Positions 49,208-57,793 of a DNA stretch of 64,000 nucleotides are shown here, one piece after another. The notes beneath the pieces are model-generated. The model did not search any database. It was not told the DNA's origin and saw only the letters and a program-made list of their open reading frames with translations. The position numbers and the translations under genes are program-made. Origin of the DNA: Chloroflexi bacterium 13_1_40CM_65_17 (GTDB taxonomy: Bacteria > Chloroflexota > Dormibacteria > Dormibacterales > Dormibacteraceae); NCBI GenBank assembly GCA_001917815.1, contig MNES01000081.1, positions 1-64,000 on the forward strand, read 5' to 3'. Position 1 is the stretch's first letter, and each line of letters opens with the position of its first letter.

Positions 49208-50158
49208 ATGGAGGTCCCGCCGAGCTACCCGCCGCCACCTGATCAGCCACCCACAGGCTTCGAGCCTGTGCCCGCGATCGATTCACCCGCGCAGCTTCAA
49301 GGCCAGTACCGGGTGTCGCGCAACTTGTGGCTCGTCATCTCGGCGGTTGTCGTCGTCGTCACGTTGCTCGTCGGGGCCATTGGATACATCTTCGCCGGAT
49401 ACGCGTACACGTCGAGCCGTATCTCGAACGCAGCGGGCGCGGTCAGCGCCGTCAATTCGCACCGCAGCCTTGTGAATACGACGTTCGCCCTTCTCGACGA
49501 ACAAGTGGCGTCCCTCGAGACGATGACGGACAACAAGCTCGCAAAGTCGACCTCGGGCAAGATCGTCGCGGAGTCTCAGACCATGAGCACGACCATCGCC
49601 GGCGACGATGATGCGCTGGTGACGGCCCGCTCCCGCTTGCATGACCAGCAATGGTTGACGCGAATCAGCACAGGGCGTCTGACAGCAGAGGCCGGGCGCA
49701 TCGATCGCGCGCGCGAGGCGGTTGCCACCGCACGCTCGGCCGCCCGCGACTACGTGCAGTTCGGCGGGTTCCTCCAGGTCTATTACCAGGCCCTGATCGA
49801 CTGGGACACGATGGTCGCCGATGCCAACATCAACGACTTCGTCGGAACCACGGGCGCTGACAGTGCGCTGCAGGCTGATGCCGCGGCGGCGCTCGGTGTG
49901 TCGAATGCTCCCGGGCTGCCAAAGGAGTTTCACGACTACCTGATCGCTTTGCAGGTCTATGCCGCTGATGTGGCCAGGCTGCTGAACGCCATCAGCACCC
50001 GCGATCAGGCTGCGCTCGATACCGCCAACAAGCTCGTCCTGGCGGACGTCGCCACGCTGAACGCCGTCGACTTCACGGCGACCACCGCCAAGATCAGGTC
50101 CTACTACCAACGCTATCGGGACGATTTCAACGCGCAGATGGACAAAGCCGCCGCGTGA
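49208..50158 (+). CDS. single-TM protein with Pro-rich cytosolic N-terminus and helical extracytoplasmic domain (paralog 2)
   Basis: TM LWLVISAVVVVVTLLVGAIGYIFAGYAYTSSRI; shared SxAPGLPxE...L motif with the upstream gene. Confidence 0.75.
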   Translation: MEVPPSYPPPPDQPPTGFEPVPAIDSPAQLQGQYRVSRNLWLVISAVVVVVTLLVGAIGYIFAGYAYTSSRISNAAGAVSAVNSHRSLVNTTFALLDEQVASLETMTDNKLAKSTSGKIVAESQTMSTTIAGDDDALVTARSRLHDQQWLTRISTGRLTAEAGRIDRAREAVATARSAARDYVQFGGFLQVYYQALIDWDTMVADANINDFVGTTGADSALQADAAAALGVSNAPGLPKEFHDYLIALQVYAADVARLLNAISTRDQAALDTANKLVLADVATLNAVDFTATTAKIRSYYQRYRDDFNAQMDKAAA

Positions 50159-50928
50159 CGGGTATTTACACCGAAGACTCCATAACCAGGCGCATCAATC
50201 GCGAGAACATCCTGCTGCTGGGCGGCGGGCGAGCGCTGCTGATGCAGCTGGCGCACCCGAAGGTCGCGGCGGGTGTCGACGATCATTCGGACTTCCGCCG
50301 GCATCCCATTCGGCGTCTTCGCCGGACTGTGCACATGACGATGGCGATCGTTTTCGGAGAACGTGAGACCGCGCTGGCCGCGGCCCGAGCCGTCAACCAG
50401 GTCCATGCTCGTATCCGGGGTGAGGACTATCGCGCGCTGGATCCCGACCTTCTGCTCTGGGTCCATGCAACCCTCGTCGATTCAGCGCTCGTGACCTACG
50501 AGACATTCGTCCAGGGCCTGACCGCCTCGGACCGTGAGGACTTCTATCAGGAGTCGAAGCTGCTCGGCGAGCTTCTCGGCATCCCCCGAGATCGGTTCCC
50601 AGGGACCCTTTCGGATTTCGAACGGTACGTCCAGGGCATGATCCACGGCGGAGAGGTGCGCGTCTCGCCGCGGGCGAAGGAGCTGGCGCGGCTGGTGCTG
50701 AGGCCGCGACTGCGGCTGGTGCCTGGGCCCGTGATGGTTCCTTTCGAGGTGGTGACCACGGGGTTGCTCCCAATCCAACTACGTGATGACTATGGGCTGG
50801 CGTGGGGCCGCCGGCAGCAACAGGCGTTCAGGCTCGCGGTGGCCGCCGTGCCGCGGATCGTGGCCTTGACCCCGCCCGTGATCCGAGTCTGGCCGCTTCC
50901 CGGCCGCTCGGTCCCGCTTCCCGGCTGA
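50155..50928 (+). CDS. oxygenase MpaB family protein (DUF2236)
   Basis: LLGGGRALLMQLAHPKVAAGVDDHSDFRRHPIRRLRRT, LLLWVHATLVDSALVTYE. Confidence 0.88.
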   Translation: MTGIYTEDSITRRINRENILLLGGGRALLMQLAHPKVAAGVDDHSDFRRHPIRRLRRTVHMTMAIVFGERETALAAARAVNQVHARIRGEDYRALDPDLLLWVHATLVDSALVTYETFVQGLTASDREDFYQESKLLGELLGIPRDRFPGTLSDFERYVQGMIHGGEVRVSPRAKELARLVLRPRLRLVPGPVMVPFEVVTTGLLPIQLRDDYGLAWGRRQQQAFRLAVAAVPRIVALTPPVIRVWPLPGRSVPLPG

Positions 50929-50931
50929 GAG

Positions 50932-51765
50932 CTACTTCTTGATGTAGACGAGGCCCAGGGCTTTCGGCCCGGTGTGCGTGCCGAGCACGCACCCGATCTT
51001 GCCGATCGCGACATCCTGGCCCGGCAGTTCGATGCGAAGGTTCGCGGCCATCGCTTCTGCCTCGTCGGGCGCCTGCGCGTGCATGACTGCTACGTGCTGC
51101 ACTGGAAGGTCGCCGCGAAAGTAATGCACCATCCGGGGAATCGCCCGCGACCGCGTTCGCACGCGATCGACCGGCTTGATCTCGCGATCTTCCACCAGCA
51201 GCAGAGGTTTGAGATCGAGGATAGTTCCGAGCATCGCCTGCGCCCGGCTGAGACGGCCACCCATCTCGAGATAGCGAAGCGTGTCCAGCAGGGCCAGGAC
51301 GCGGCATTTGGGCACCCGCTCCTCGACCGCGGCGGTGGCCGCATCGAGCGTTTCACACTCGGCCGCAACCCTGCAGAGAAACGCGATCGGCATCGTCACG
51401 ATCTGGGAGTCGATGACGGTGACCTTGAAGCCCTCCACCGCCTGAGCGCCGACCCGCGCGGCCTCTACCGTCGCCGAGAGCTGTGCCCCAAGGTGGATGG
51501 AGATGCATCCTTCGTAGTCCTGCGCCAATCGCCTGTACACATCCGCGAACTCACCTGGTGATGGAGCCGACGTGGTCGGCAGCTTGGTCGAGGTACCGAG
51601 CCTGCGGAAGAACTCGTCGTCGGTCATGTCGACCCGATCCCGAAACGTCTCGGTACCGAAGATGACCTTCAGCGGAACGACAGAGATCTCATAAAGCTCG
51701 CGCCACTCATCAGGGAGGTCGGCGGTGGAGTCGGTGACCACCGCGAACCGGCGCTTCGCGCTCAC
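50932..51765 (-). CDS. DegV family fatty-acid-binding protein
   Basis: FAVVTDSTADLPDEW, TKLPTTSAPSPGEF, CISIHLGAQLSATVEAAR. Confidence 0.94.
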   Translation of the reverse strand: MSAKRRFAVVTDSTADLPDEWRELYEISVVPLKVIFGTETFRDRVDMTDDEFFRRLGTSTKLPTTSAPSPGEFADVYRRLAQDYEGCISIHLGAQLSATVEAARVGAQAVEGFKVTVIDSQIVTMPIAFLCRVAAECETLDAATAAVEERVPKCRVLALLDTLRYLEMGGRLSRAQAMLGTILDLKPLLLVEDREIKPVDRVRTRSRAIPRMVHYFRGDLPVQHVAVMHAQAPDEAEAMAANLRIELPGQDVAIGKIGCVLGTHTGPKALGLVYIKK

Positions 51766-51774
51766 CAGGTCGGG

Positions 51775-53403
51775 TTATTCGACAGAGAGGATGAAGGGGT
51801 AGTGCTGTTGGCCGCCCTGTTGGATTTCGACCTCGAGACCGGGAAAGTTGGACCTGATCGCCGACTCGAGGTTTGCCAGCTCGTCATCGCTTGCGCCCTG
51901 GCCCCGGTACACGGTGACGAGCTCGTATGCATCCGGTCCCAGCTTGCCCAGGGCTTTGTTGACGACCTCCGCATAGTCGGTCCCCGCGAACTCGAGACGG
52001 TTGTTGATGAGCCCGATCACGTCTCCCTTCTTCACTTTCAGTCCGTTGGAACGCGTGTCGCGGACCGCGTGGGTGACCTCGATGGTCTGCACTCGCGCGG
52101 CCTCGTCTTTCATGGCTGCCATGTTGGCGGCCCCGCTGCGCTCCGGCCGGAAGGCGACGACCGCCGCCACTCCCTGCGGGACGCTGTGGGTCTCGATCAC
52201 GTGGACCTTCTTCTTGGTAAGGCCGCGGACCTGGCTCGCGGCGAGGATGACATTGCCGTTGTTGGGCAGGAGGATGACCTCGTCGTAGGGCACGCCATCG
52301 ACGGCGGTAAGCATGTCCTGTGTGCTGGGGTTCATGGTCTGTCCGCCCTCGACGATCGCGTCGACGCCGAGCCCACGAAAGATGTCGACCAACCCGCTGC
52401 CGGCGACGACGGCCACCAGGCCGACCCCGTTGGCGCGCGGCGGCCTGCCGGCGGCAGCTTCGCTGTCGAGGATTCGCTTGTGCTGCGTGTCCATGTCCCC
52501 GACGTTGAGCTTCAGCAGCTTCCCAAAATGGCCGGCCTTGGTGATGACGGCCGTCGGGTCGTCTGTATGGACGTGCACCTTGACCAGCTCGGGTTCGCCG
52601 ACCACCAGGACGGAGTTGCCCATCGCCTCGATCTCGCCGCGTATCACGTCCACGTCGAGGTCTTCGCCTTCGATCAGGAACTCCGTGCAGTACCCCCAGC
52701 CGCCTTCTGGAAGGTCGAGCACGACCTGCGCGGCCTTTGGTTTCGCGGCGGTCGTGTCGACGTGGAACGACTCCGCCTCTTCGACTGTTTTCAGCATGCC
52801 TTCGAGGATGAGCTGCAGCCCGAACCCACCCGCATCCACAACGCCGGCTTCGCGCAGGATCTGGAGCTGGCTCGGCGTTTTCAGCACCGCCGCCTTCGCA
52901 CCCGAGGCCGCGGCCGCGATTACGCCGGGAACGGAGGCGTCGGAATCGCCGGCCGCGCTGGCGGCTGCTCGCCCGGCTTCTCTCGCCACCGTCAGGATCG
53001 TGCCTTCGGTGGGCTTGTTGACCGCCCGGTACGCCGCGTTGGCGGCTTCCTCAAACGCGACCGCGAGCTCTCGCGGAGTCAGCGAGCTCTTGCCCTCGAC
53101 CGCCCGCGCGAATCCGCGAAAGATCTGAGACAGGATCACGCCCGAGTTTCCGCGCGCTCCCATCAGGCTGCCGTGCGACGCGAGCTTGGCGATCTTGCTG
53201 ACCTCGGCCGCGTTCGACTCCTTGATGTCTTCGACCGCCGACTGGAGTGTGAGCAGCATATTGGTGCCCGTGTCCCCGTCGGGAACCGGGAACACGTTGA
53301 GACGGTTGACTTCCTCATGGTTGGCCGCCAGCCAGGTGAGGCTGCCGAGCAGCGCCTGCTTGAAGAGAGGCCCGTCTACCCCGGCCGGCCTACGTGAGGC
53401 CAT
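51775..53403 (-). CDS. fakA: DAK2-domain fatty acid kinase subunit A-like (YloV/FakA)
   Basis: EVNRLNVFPVPDGDTGTNMLLTLQSA, GARGNSGVILSQIFRGFA, LPNNGNVILAASQ. Confidence 0.93.
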   Translation of the reverse strand: MASRRPAGVDGPLFKQALLGSLTWLAANHEEVNRLNVFPVPDGDTGTNMLLTLQSAVEDIKESNAAEVSKIAKLASHGSLMGARGNSGVILSQIFRGFARAVEGKSSLTPRELAVAFEEAANAAYRAVNKPTEGTILTVAREAGRAAASAAGDSDASVPGVIAAAASGAKAAVLKTPSQLQILREAGVVDAGGFGLQLILEGMLKTVEEAESFHVDTTAAKPKAAQVVLDLPEGGWGYCTEFLIEGEDLDVDVIRGEIEAMGNSVLVVGEPELVKVHVHTDDPTAVITKAGHFGKLLKLNVGDMDTQHKRILDSEAAAGRPPRANGVGLVAVVAGSGLVDIFRGLGVDAIVEGGQTMNPSTQDMLTAVDGVPYDEVILLPNNGNVILAASQVRGLTKKKVHVIETHSVPQGVAAVVAFRPERSGAANMAAMKDEAARVQTIEVTHAVRDTRSNGLKVKKGDVIGLINNRLEFAGTDYAEVVNKALGKLGPDAYELVTVYRGQGASDDELANLESAIRSNFPGLEVEIQQGGQQHYPFILSVE

Positions 53404-53406
53404 GGT

Positions 53407-53784
53407 TCAGCGCCGCTCTTCCTTGACGCCCTGGACGTTGACGTTGACTTCCGCCACGGGTACGTTCACCGCCCGTTCGACTTCGAATTTCACGGTCTCC
53501 TGGAGGTTGTGGGCCACCTCGGAGATCCGCATGCCGTACTGCACGATCACATAGAGGTCGATGGCCAGCCCGCTCTCGACCTCCACAACCTCAACTCCGC
53601 GATCCACGTTCTCGCGCCGCAGCAGCTCCGCCACCCCGTCGCGGAGACCCCTGGTGGCCATACCGCTGACTCCATAGCAGCTCAAAGCGGCATGCCCTGC
53701 GATGGCCGCGACCGCGGACGGAAAGACTTCGATGCGGCCCCAGCGCTGAGCCTGTCCGAGCGCCGTCGGGATTTTCGAGGCCAT
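53407..53784 (-). CDS. Asp23/YloU family protein
   Basis: AAIAGHAALSCYGVSGMATRG..., VEVVEVESGLAIDLYVIVQYGMRISEVAHNLQETVKFEVE; start is 53784 or 53796, not 53940. Confidence 0.9.
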   Translation of the reverse strand: MASKIPTALGQAQRWGRIEVFPSAVAAIAGHAALSCYGVSGMATRGLRDGVAELLRRENVDRGVEVVEVESGLAIDLYVIVQYGMRISEVAHNLQETVKFEVERAVNVPVAEVNVNVQGVKEERR

Positions 53785-53880
53785 GCGAGAGCCCATGGTA
53801 CAATTCAGAAACGCCCTGGTGAGCTCGGCGAAACCCCGGCGTCCCTCGATCGACCAAATTTCCCCCTCTGAAGGTGACTC

Positions 53881-54060
53881 ATGGCCAAACGCTGCGCGAT
53901 TTGCGGCAAAGAGCCGCAGTTCGGACACCACGTCAGTCATGCCAAGAACCGGGTCAACCGGAGGTTTGAGCCCAATTTGCAGATGGGCCGCGTGACGGTG
54001 GCCGGCCGCTCGTTCCGCGCGCGTGTCTGCACCCGCTGCCTGCGCACGTACTCCGCCTGA
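53881..54060 (+). CDS. rpmB: 50S ribosomal protein L28 (59 aa, absent from supplied ORF track)
   Basis: Manual translation MAKRCAICGKEPQFGHHVSHAKNRVNRRFEPNLQMGRVTVAGRSFRARVCTRCLRTYSA*; SD AAGGTG upstream; divergent from asp23. Confidence 0.95.
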   Translation: MAKRCAICGKEPQFGHHVSHAKNRVNRRFEPNLQMGRVTVAGRSFRARVCTRCLRTYSA

Positions 54061-54386
54061 GCGACAGCGCGTTTCTCAGCGTCGGGGCCCTCGCCTTCCT
54101 TCTCACGTTGTCGGTTCAGTACGGCCTGTACCACTACTTGCTCCGCCGGCAGCTGCAAACGCATGACATTGCTTTGATGCGCCCGGCGATCGGGCGCTGG
54201 TTGAAGGTGGTGCTCTTGTGGCAGGTGCTGGTGGTCGCCGCCGCCGCGACCTATGTGGGCGTGCTCGCGTCCGCGCACACACGAGGCTTCGCTTGGGCTG
54301 TGCCGGCGATCGCGGCGGTCTTCGGCACCGCACTGCCGCTGCAAGTCGCGGTGTTCGCGATCCTGCGGGCAAGCCGGACTCCATGA
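54057..54386 (+). CDS. small membrane protein, unknown; possibly initiated at CTG overlapping the rpmB stop (track start TTG 54108)
   Basis: Hydrophobic helices LSDSAFLSVGALAFLLTLSVQYGLYHYLL and LKVVLLWQVLVVAAAATYVGVLA. Confidence 0.5.
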   Translation: MSDSAFLSVGALAFLLTLSVQYGLYHYLLRRQLQTHDIALMRPAIGRWLKVVLLWQVLVVAAAATYVGVLASAHTRGFAWAVPAIAAVFGTALPLQVAVFAILRASRTP

Positions 54387-54401
54387 CCGGCCGCTGATCG
54401 C

Positions 54402-55511
54402 TCAGCCGAAATCGAGCCCGTGGACCTCGCTGAGCGTCCGGAGGTCCTTGCGCAGAGCCGCCCGCACGCGGTCTTGCACCTCGGCGGCGGGAAGCGGGCT
54501 CGAAGGATCGTTCAGATCCGCGGCCAGGTCCGGGCGCTCGACCATCTCGGCGAAGAACAGCGTCCAGGCCCGTGGCACCACCTCGTAGATCGCGTATCCC
54601 CCACCCCCCAGCGCCAACCACCGGCCTTCGCACAGCTCATGCGCGAGCTCGTGAAACAGCTTTCCTACGCGGGGCCAGATGCGAGTGCTCGCAGCGAGAT
54701 GCGCGAGCGGGTCGAGGTAGTGCGTGTCACAACCATCCTGGGTCACCAGCACCGTGGGCTTGAACCTCCGCAGCAGCGCCGGCACCACCTTCTCCAACCC
54801 CTCGAGCCATGGTTCGTCCCACGCGAACGGCATGAAGGGCAGGTTTGCCGCGGCGCCTTTCCCTTTCCCCGTCCCCGAGTCCTGCGGAAATCCGGTGCCT
54901 GGAAACAGATAGCGCCCGCTTTCGTGGAGGCTGATCGTGAGCACGTCGGGGTCCGAGTAGAAGATGTCCTCGACGCCGTCGCCGTGGTGGACGTCGACGT
55001 CTACGTATGCAACGCGGTGACCGCGGTCCTTAAGCCATTGGCAGGCGATCGCGGGATCGTCGTACGTGCAGAAGCCCGAGGCGCGAGCACGATGTGCGTG
55101 GTGCAGCCCACCCGACGGGCTGAACGCATGAAGCGCAGCTCCGCTCTCGACGGCCTCCGCACCGATGAGCGTGGCGCCGACCACCAGGGCCGCCCCCTCA
55201 TGCAGCTCATCGGAGATGGGATTGTCGGCGGATGCGAATCCGGCAGCATCAACCAGGTCCGGCGGCACACGCCCGCGCTGAGCAGGATCGCTCAGCTTTC
55301 GGACCAGGTCCACGTACTCCGCCGAGTGCACGAGCTGAAGCTCTGCCAGCGCTGCGCTTCGGGGCGGTATGAGGTGCGCGTGTTCGATGAGCCCGGTCGA
55401 ACGGATGAGCTCCACGGCCAGCTTGACGCGAATCGGCTGCAGCGGATGTTGGTCCGAAAGGCGGTGCTTCATCAGCTCCTCGCCGTACACGAGTGCCACC
55501 GCTCCGGGCAT
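54402..55511 (-). CDS. histone deacetylase / acetoin utilization (AcuC-like) family protein
   Basis: HPLQPIRVKLAVELI, GGLHHAHRARASGFCTYDDPAIAC, VAYVDVDVHHGDGVEDIFY, TQDGCDTHYLDPLAHL; start corrected to 55511. Confidence 0.93.
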   Translation of the reverse strand: MPGAVALVYGEELMKHRLSDQHPLQPIRVKLAVELIRSTGLIEHAHLIPPRSAALAELQLVHSAEYVDLVRKLSDPAQRGRVPPDLVDAAGFASADNPISDELHEGAALVVGATLIGAEAVESGAALHAFSPSGGLHHAHRARASGFCTYDDPAIACQWLKDRGHRVAYVDVDVHHGDGVEDIFYSDPDVLTISLHESGRYLFPGTGFPQDSGTGKGKGAAANLPFMPFAWDEPWLEGLEKVVPALLRRFKPTVLVTQDGCDTHYLDPLAHLAASTRIWPRVGKLFHELAHELCEGRWLALGGGGYAIYEVVPRAWTLFFAEMVERPDLAADLNDPSSPLPAAEVQDRVRAALRKDLRTLSEVHGLDFG

Positions 55512-55533
55512 GGCCTCGTAGGCTAACAGGCGC

Positions 55534-56652
55534 ATGGATCCCCACCAGCTCTTCGAATCCGTGCCCAACTTCTCCGAGGGAAGCCGTGCCGACGTCATCG
55601 CTGAGCTTGCCGGCGCCGCTGCCCCTGCGCACGTCCTCGATGTCGACGCGGACGCCGACCACAATCGCGTTGTGATTTCGCTCGCAGGCGAGGGACATCA
55701 CCTGCTCGATGCGCTGATGGCATCGGTCCAGGTGGCGATCGACCGCATCGACCTGAACGATCACGTCGGCGTGCATCCGCGAGTCGGTGCGGCCGATGTC
55801 ATTCCGATCGTGCCGCTGGGCGGCGCCACGATCGCGACTGCCCGCGACCTCGCACATCGGCTGGGAGAACGAATCTGGTCGGAGCTTCACGTGCCCGTCC
55901 ACTACTACGGCGACGGCGAATCGCCCACCCTGGCCGACATTCGCGCGGGTCGCCAGAGCCCGATCCTCGGCGGCCCCGAGCTCCACGTCTCCGCCGGGGC
56001 GATCTCTGTGGGTGCCCGGCGCCCGCTGCTGGCCTTCAACGTCCTGCCGGCCGGGATGGACATCACCGGGGCGCGCGCCCTGGCTCGGTCATTGAGAGAG
56101 TCGGCCGGCGGTCTTCGCGGCGTCCAGGCGCTGGCGTTCGAGCTCTCTCGCGGACGCGTCCAGCTGTCAATGAACCTTTTCCGGCTCGAGGAGACGCCGC
56201 CGGCCGCGGTGGTGGCTGAGCTGGAGCGACGTGGCGTCACGATCGCTGCGCAGCAGGTGATCGGACTCTGCCCGGCCGCGGTGGCGAACGAGGCCGCAGC
56301 CGGCCGTCTCCTCGAAGCCCGACTGGCCGCCGCCGCATCGCGGCGCGGCGCGGCGCGGTGCGCGGCGCTGGGTGACGCCGAGCACATCAAGCTTGCAGGC
56401 CGGCTGGAGCGCGAGGCGGACAGCATCGCCCGCATGGGCATCGGCCAGGGTGAGCTCCTCGGAGGCGCCGAACGTGCGGCGGCGCTTGTTCCGGTTCTCA
56501 AAGCGGCCGGTGTCCTCGGCTCCGAGCTCGAATCGATGCTGGACATCGCGGCGCGCGGCCTGCGGACCGCGCTGCATCCCGAAACGCTGAAGCGACATGC
56601 AGCTCGGACCGACGCCCTGGATCGCCGGCTGAAGACGGCTGGAAACGCCTAG
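55534..56652 (+). CDS. glutamate formimidoyltransferase-like protein (FtcD N-terminal family) with extra helical C-terminus
   Basis: LFESVPNFSEGSRADVIAEL, DADADHNRVVISLAG, LNDHVGVHPRVGAADVIPIVPL, ILGGPELHVSAGAISVGARRPLLAFNV. Confidence 0.9.
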   Translation: MDPHQLFESVPNFSEGSRADVIAELAGAAAPAHVLDVDADADHNRVVISLAGEGHHLLDALMASVQVAIDRIDLNDHVGVHPRVGAADVIPIVPLGGATIATARDLAHRLGERIWSELHVPVHYYGDGESPTLADIRAGRQSPILGGPELHVSAGAISVGARRPLLAFNVLPAGMDITGARALARSLRESAGGLRGVQALAFELSRGRVQLSMNLFRLEETPPAAVVAELERRGVTIAAQQVIGLCPAAVANEAAAGRLLEARLAAAASRRGAARCAALGDAEHIKLAGRLEREADSIARMGIGQGELLGGAERAAALVPVLKAAGVLGSELESMLDIAARGLRTALHPETLKRHAARTDALDRRLKTAGNA

Positions 56653-57563
56653 CCCGTCGGCGCGCTCGAGTCCACGTTGGCGTTCGAGGCGCCGCCGCTG
56701 ACCTGAATCTGATAGCGATCGGTGGCGCTGTCGTAGTCGCTCGTCTGGGCCGTCAGCGTGCCGATGGCATGGCTCTGCCTGCCATCGAATGTCAGATTCG
56801 CGGCCCCGCCAGACACCGTGACCGACACCGCCACACCCTTGGGGCGATGCACGTTGACCGTGACGGCACCTCCGTTGATGGTGATCGGAACTGTGCCTGA
56901 TGGAGCTCCGAGCGTGATGTCCTCTCGACTGGCGCCGGCGTTAATGTCGATGCTCGTGACGTGAATGCCGGACAGATTGAAGGTGTCGGTCGAAGCCCCG
57001 CCGTCGACAGCGATCTTCCACGGCAGCGTCGAGTTGAGCTGCAGGTTGAGCACGAAGCGGCGGCTCTGGAAGAAAAAGCCGGTGGTGTTGGCCTGCGAGA
57101 TGGTCAGCTCACCGGTGGACGTATCCAGCCTGACCTCGGGCTTGCCCCCGGAGTAGTCGAAGTGCGCGCGAAACAGGTCATCGCCGATGTCCCTGCTTCC
57201 CTGCACCGTGATGTTGGCGGCTCCCACCTCGACGTGAACCGTGGCGTGATCCAGGCTCCCGACTTTGCCCGCGGCGTCGAGCTTCTGGCCGCCAGCCAGG
57301 GTTGCAGGGCCGAGCGCTATATAAGCCGCCGCACCTCCGATCGCGAGCAGAACGATCAGCACCGCGGCAAGTTCGGCGGCTCCACCATGGAGAGCGCGCC
57401 TGACCACGATCTCCAGGCCGATCACGATCAGGATCAACGGCCAGAGGTCCAGCAGCCTATCGAGGCGTTCGACGGGAATCACCCTGGCGTTGATCAACAG
57501 GGCGAACACCCCGACGAGGATCAGAGCCGCGGGCCAGAAGAAGCTGCGATACCCGGTCCGCAT
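56649..57563 (-). CDS. membrane protein with LiaI/LiaF-like TM region and toastrack-type C-terminal beta domain
   Basis: FFWPAALILVGVFALLINARVI...LWPLILIVIGLEIVVRR; repetitive beta-rich C-terminus. Confidence 0.75.
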   Translation of the reverse strand: MRTGYRSFFWPAALILVGVFALLINARVIPVERLDRLLDLWPLILIVIGLEIVVRRALHGGAAELAAVLIVLLAIGGAAAYIALGPATLAGGQKLDAAGKVGSLDHATVHVEVGAANITVQGSRDIGDDLFRAHFDYSGGKPEVRLDTSTGELTISQANTTGFFFQSRRFVLNLQLNSTLPWKIAVDGGASTDTFNLSGIHVTSIDINAGASREDITLGAPSGTVPITINGGAVTVNVHRPKGVAVSVTVSGGAANLTFDGRQSHAIGTLTAQTSDYDSATDRYQIQVSGGASNANVDSSAPTG

Positions 57564-57602
57564 CGTGATCAGCCTTGCTTCACGTCGACGACAACCCCAC
57601 CC

Positions 57603-57770
57603 TCAGCGGGCTCGCCGCAGGATGAGCCACGCCCCAAGAGCGATCAAAAGCACCGGCCAGACCAGGTCCCCTCGCAACCAACTCAGAAGCTGGAGGTTGC
57701 TGAGAAGGAAGTAGACCCCGATGACGATCAGCACCGCCGGCCAGAAGTACTCACGGCGCCATAGATTCAT
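57603..57770 (-). CDS. 55-aa two-helix membrane protein (DUF5668/LiaI-like), absent from supplied ORF track
   Basis: Manual translation MNLWRREYFWPAVLIVIGVYFLLSNLQLLSWLRGDLVWPVLLIALGAWLILRRAR*; resembles the N-terminus of the adjacent 56649..57563 product. Confidence 0.82.
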   Translation of the reverse strand: MNLWRREYFWPAVLIVIGVYFLLSNLQLLSWLRGDLVWPVLLIALGAWLILRRAR

Positions 57771-57793
57771 GGCGCCGATTGTGACACGGCGCT

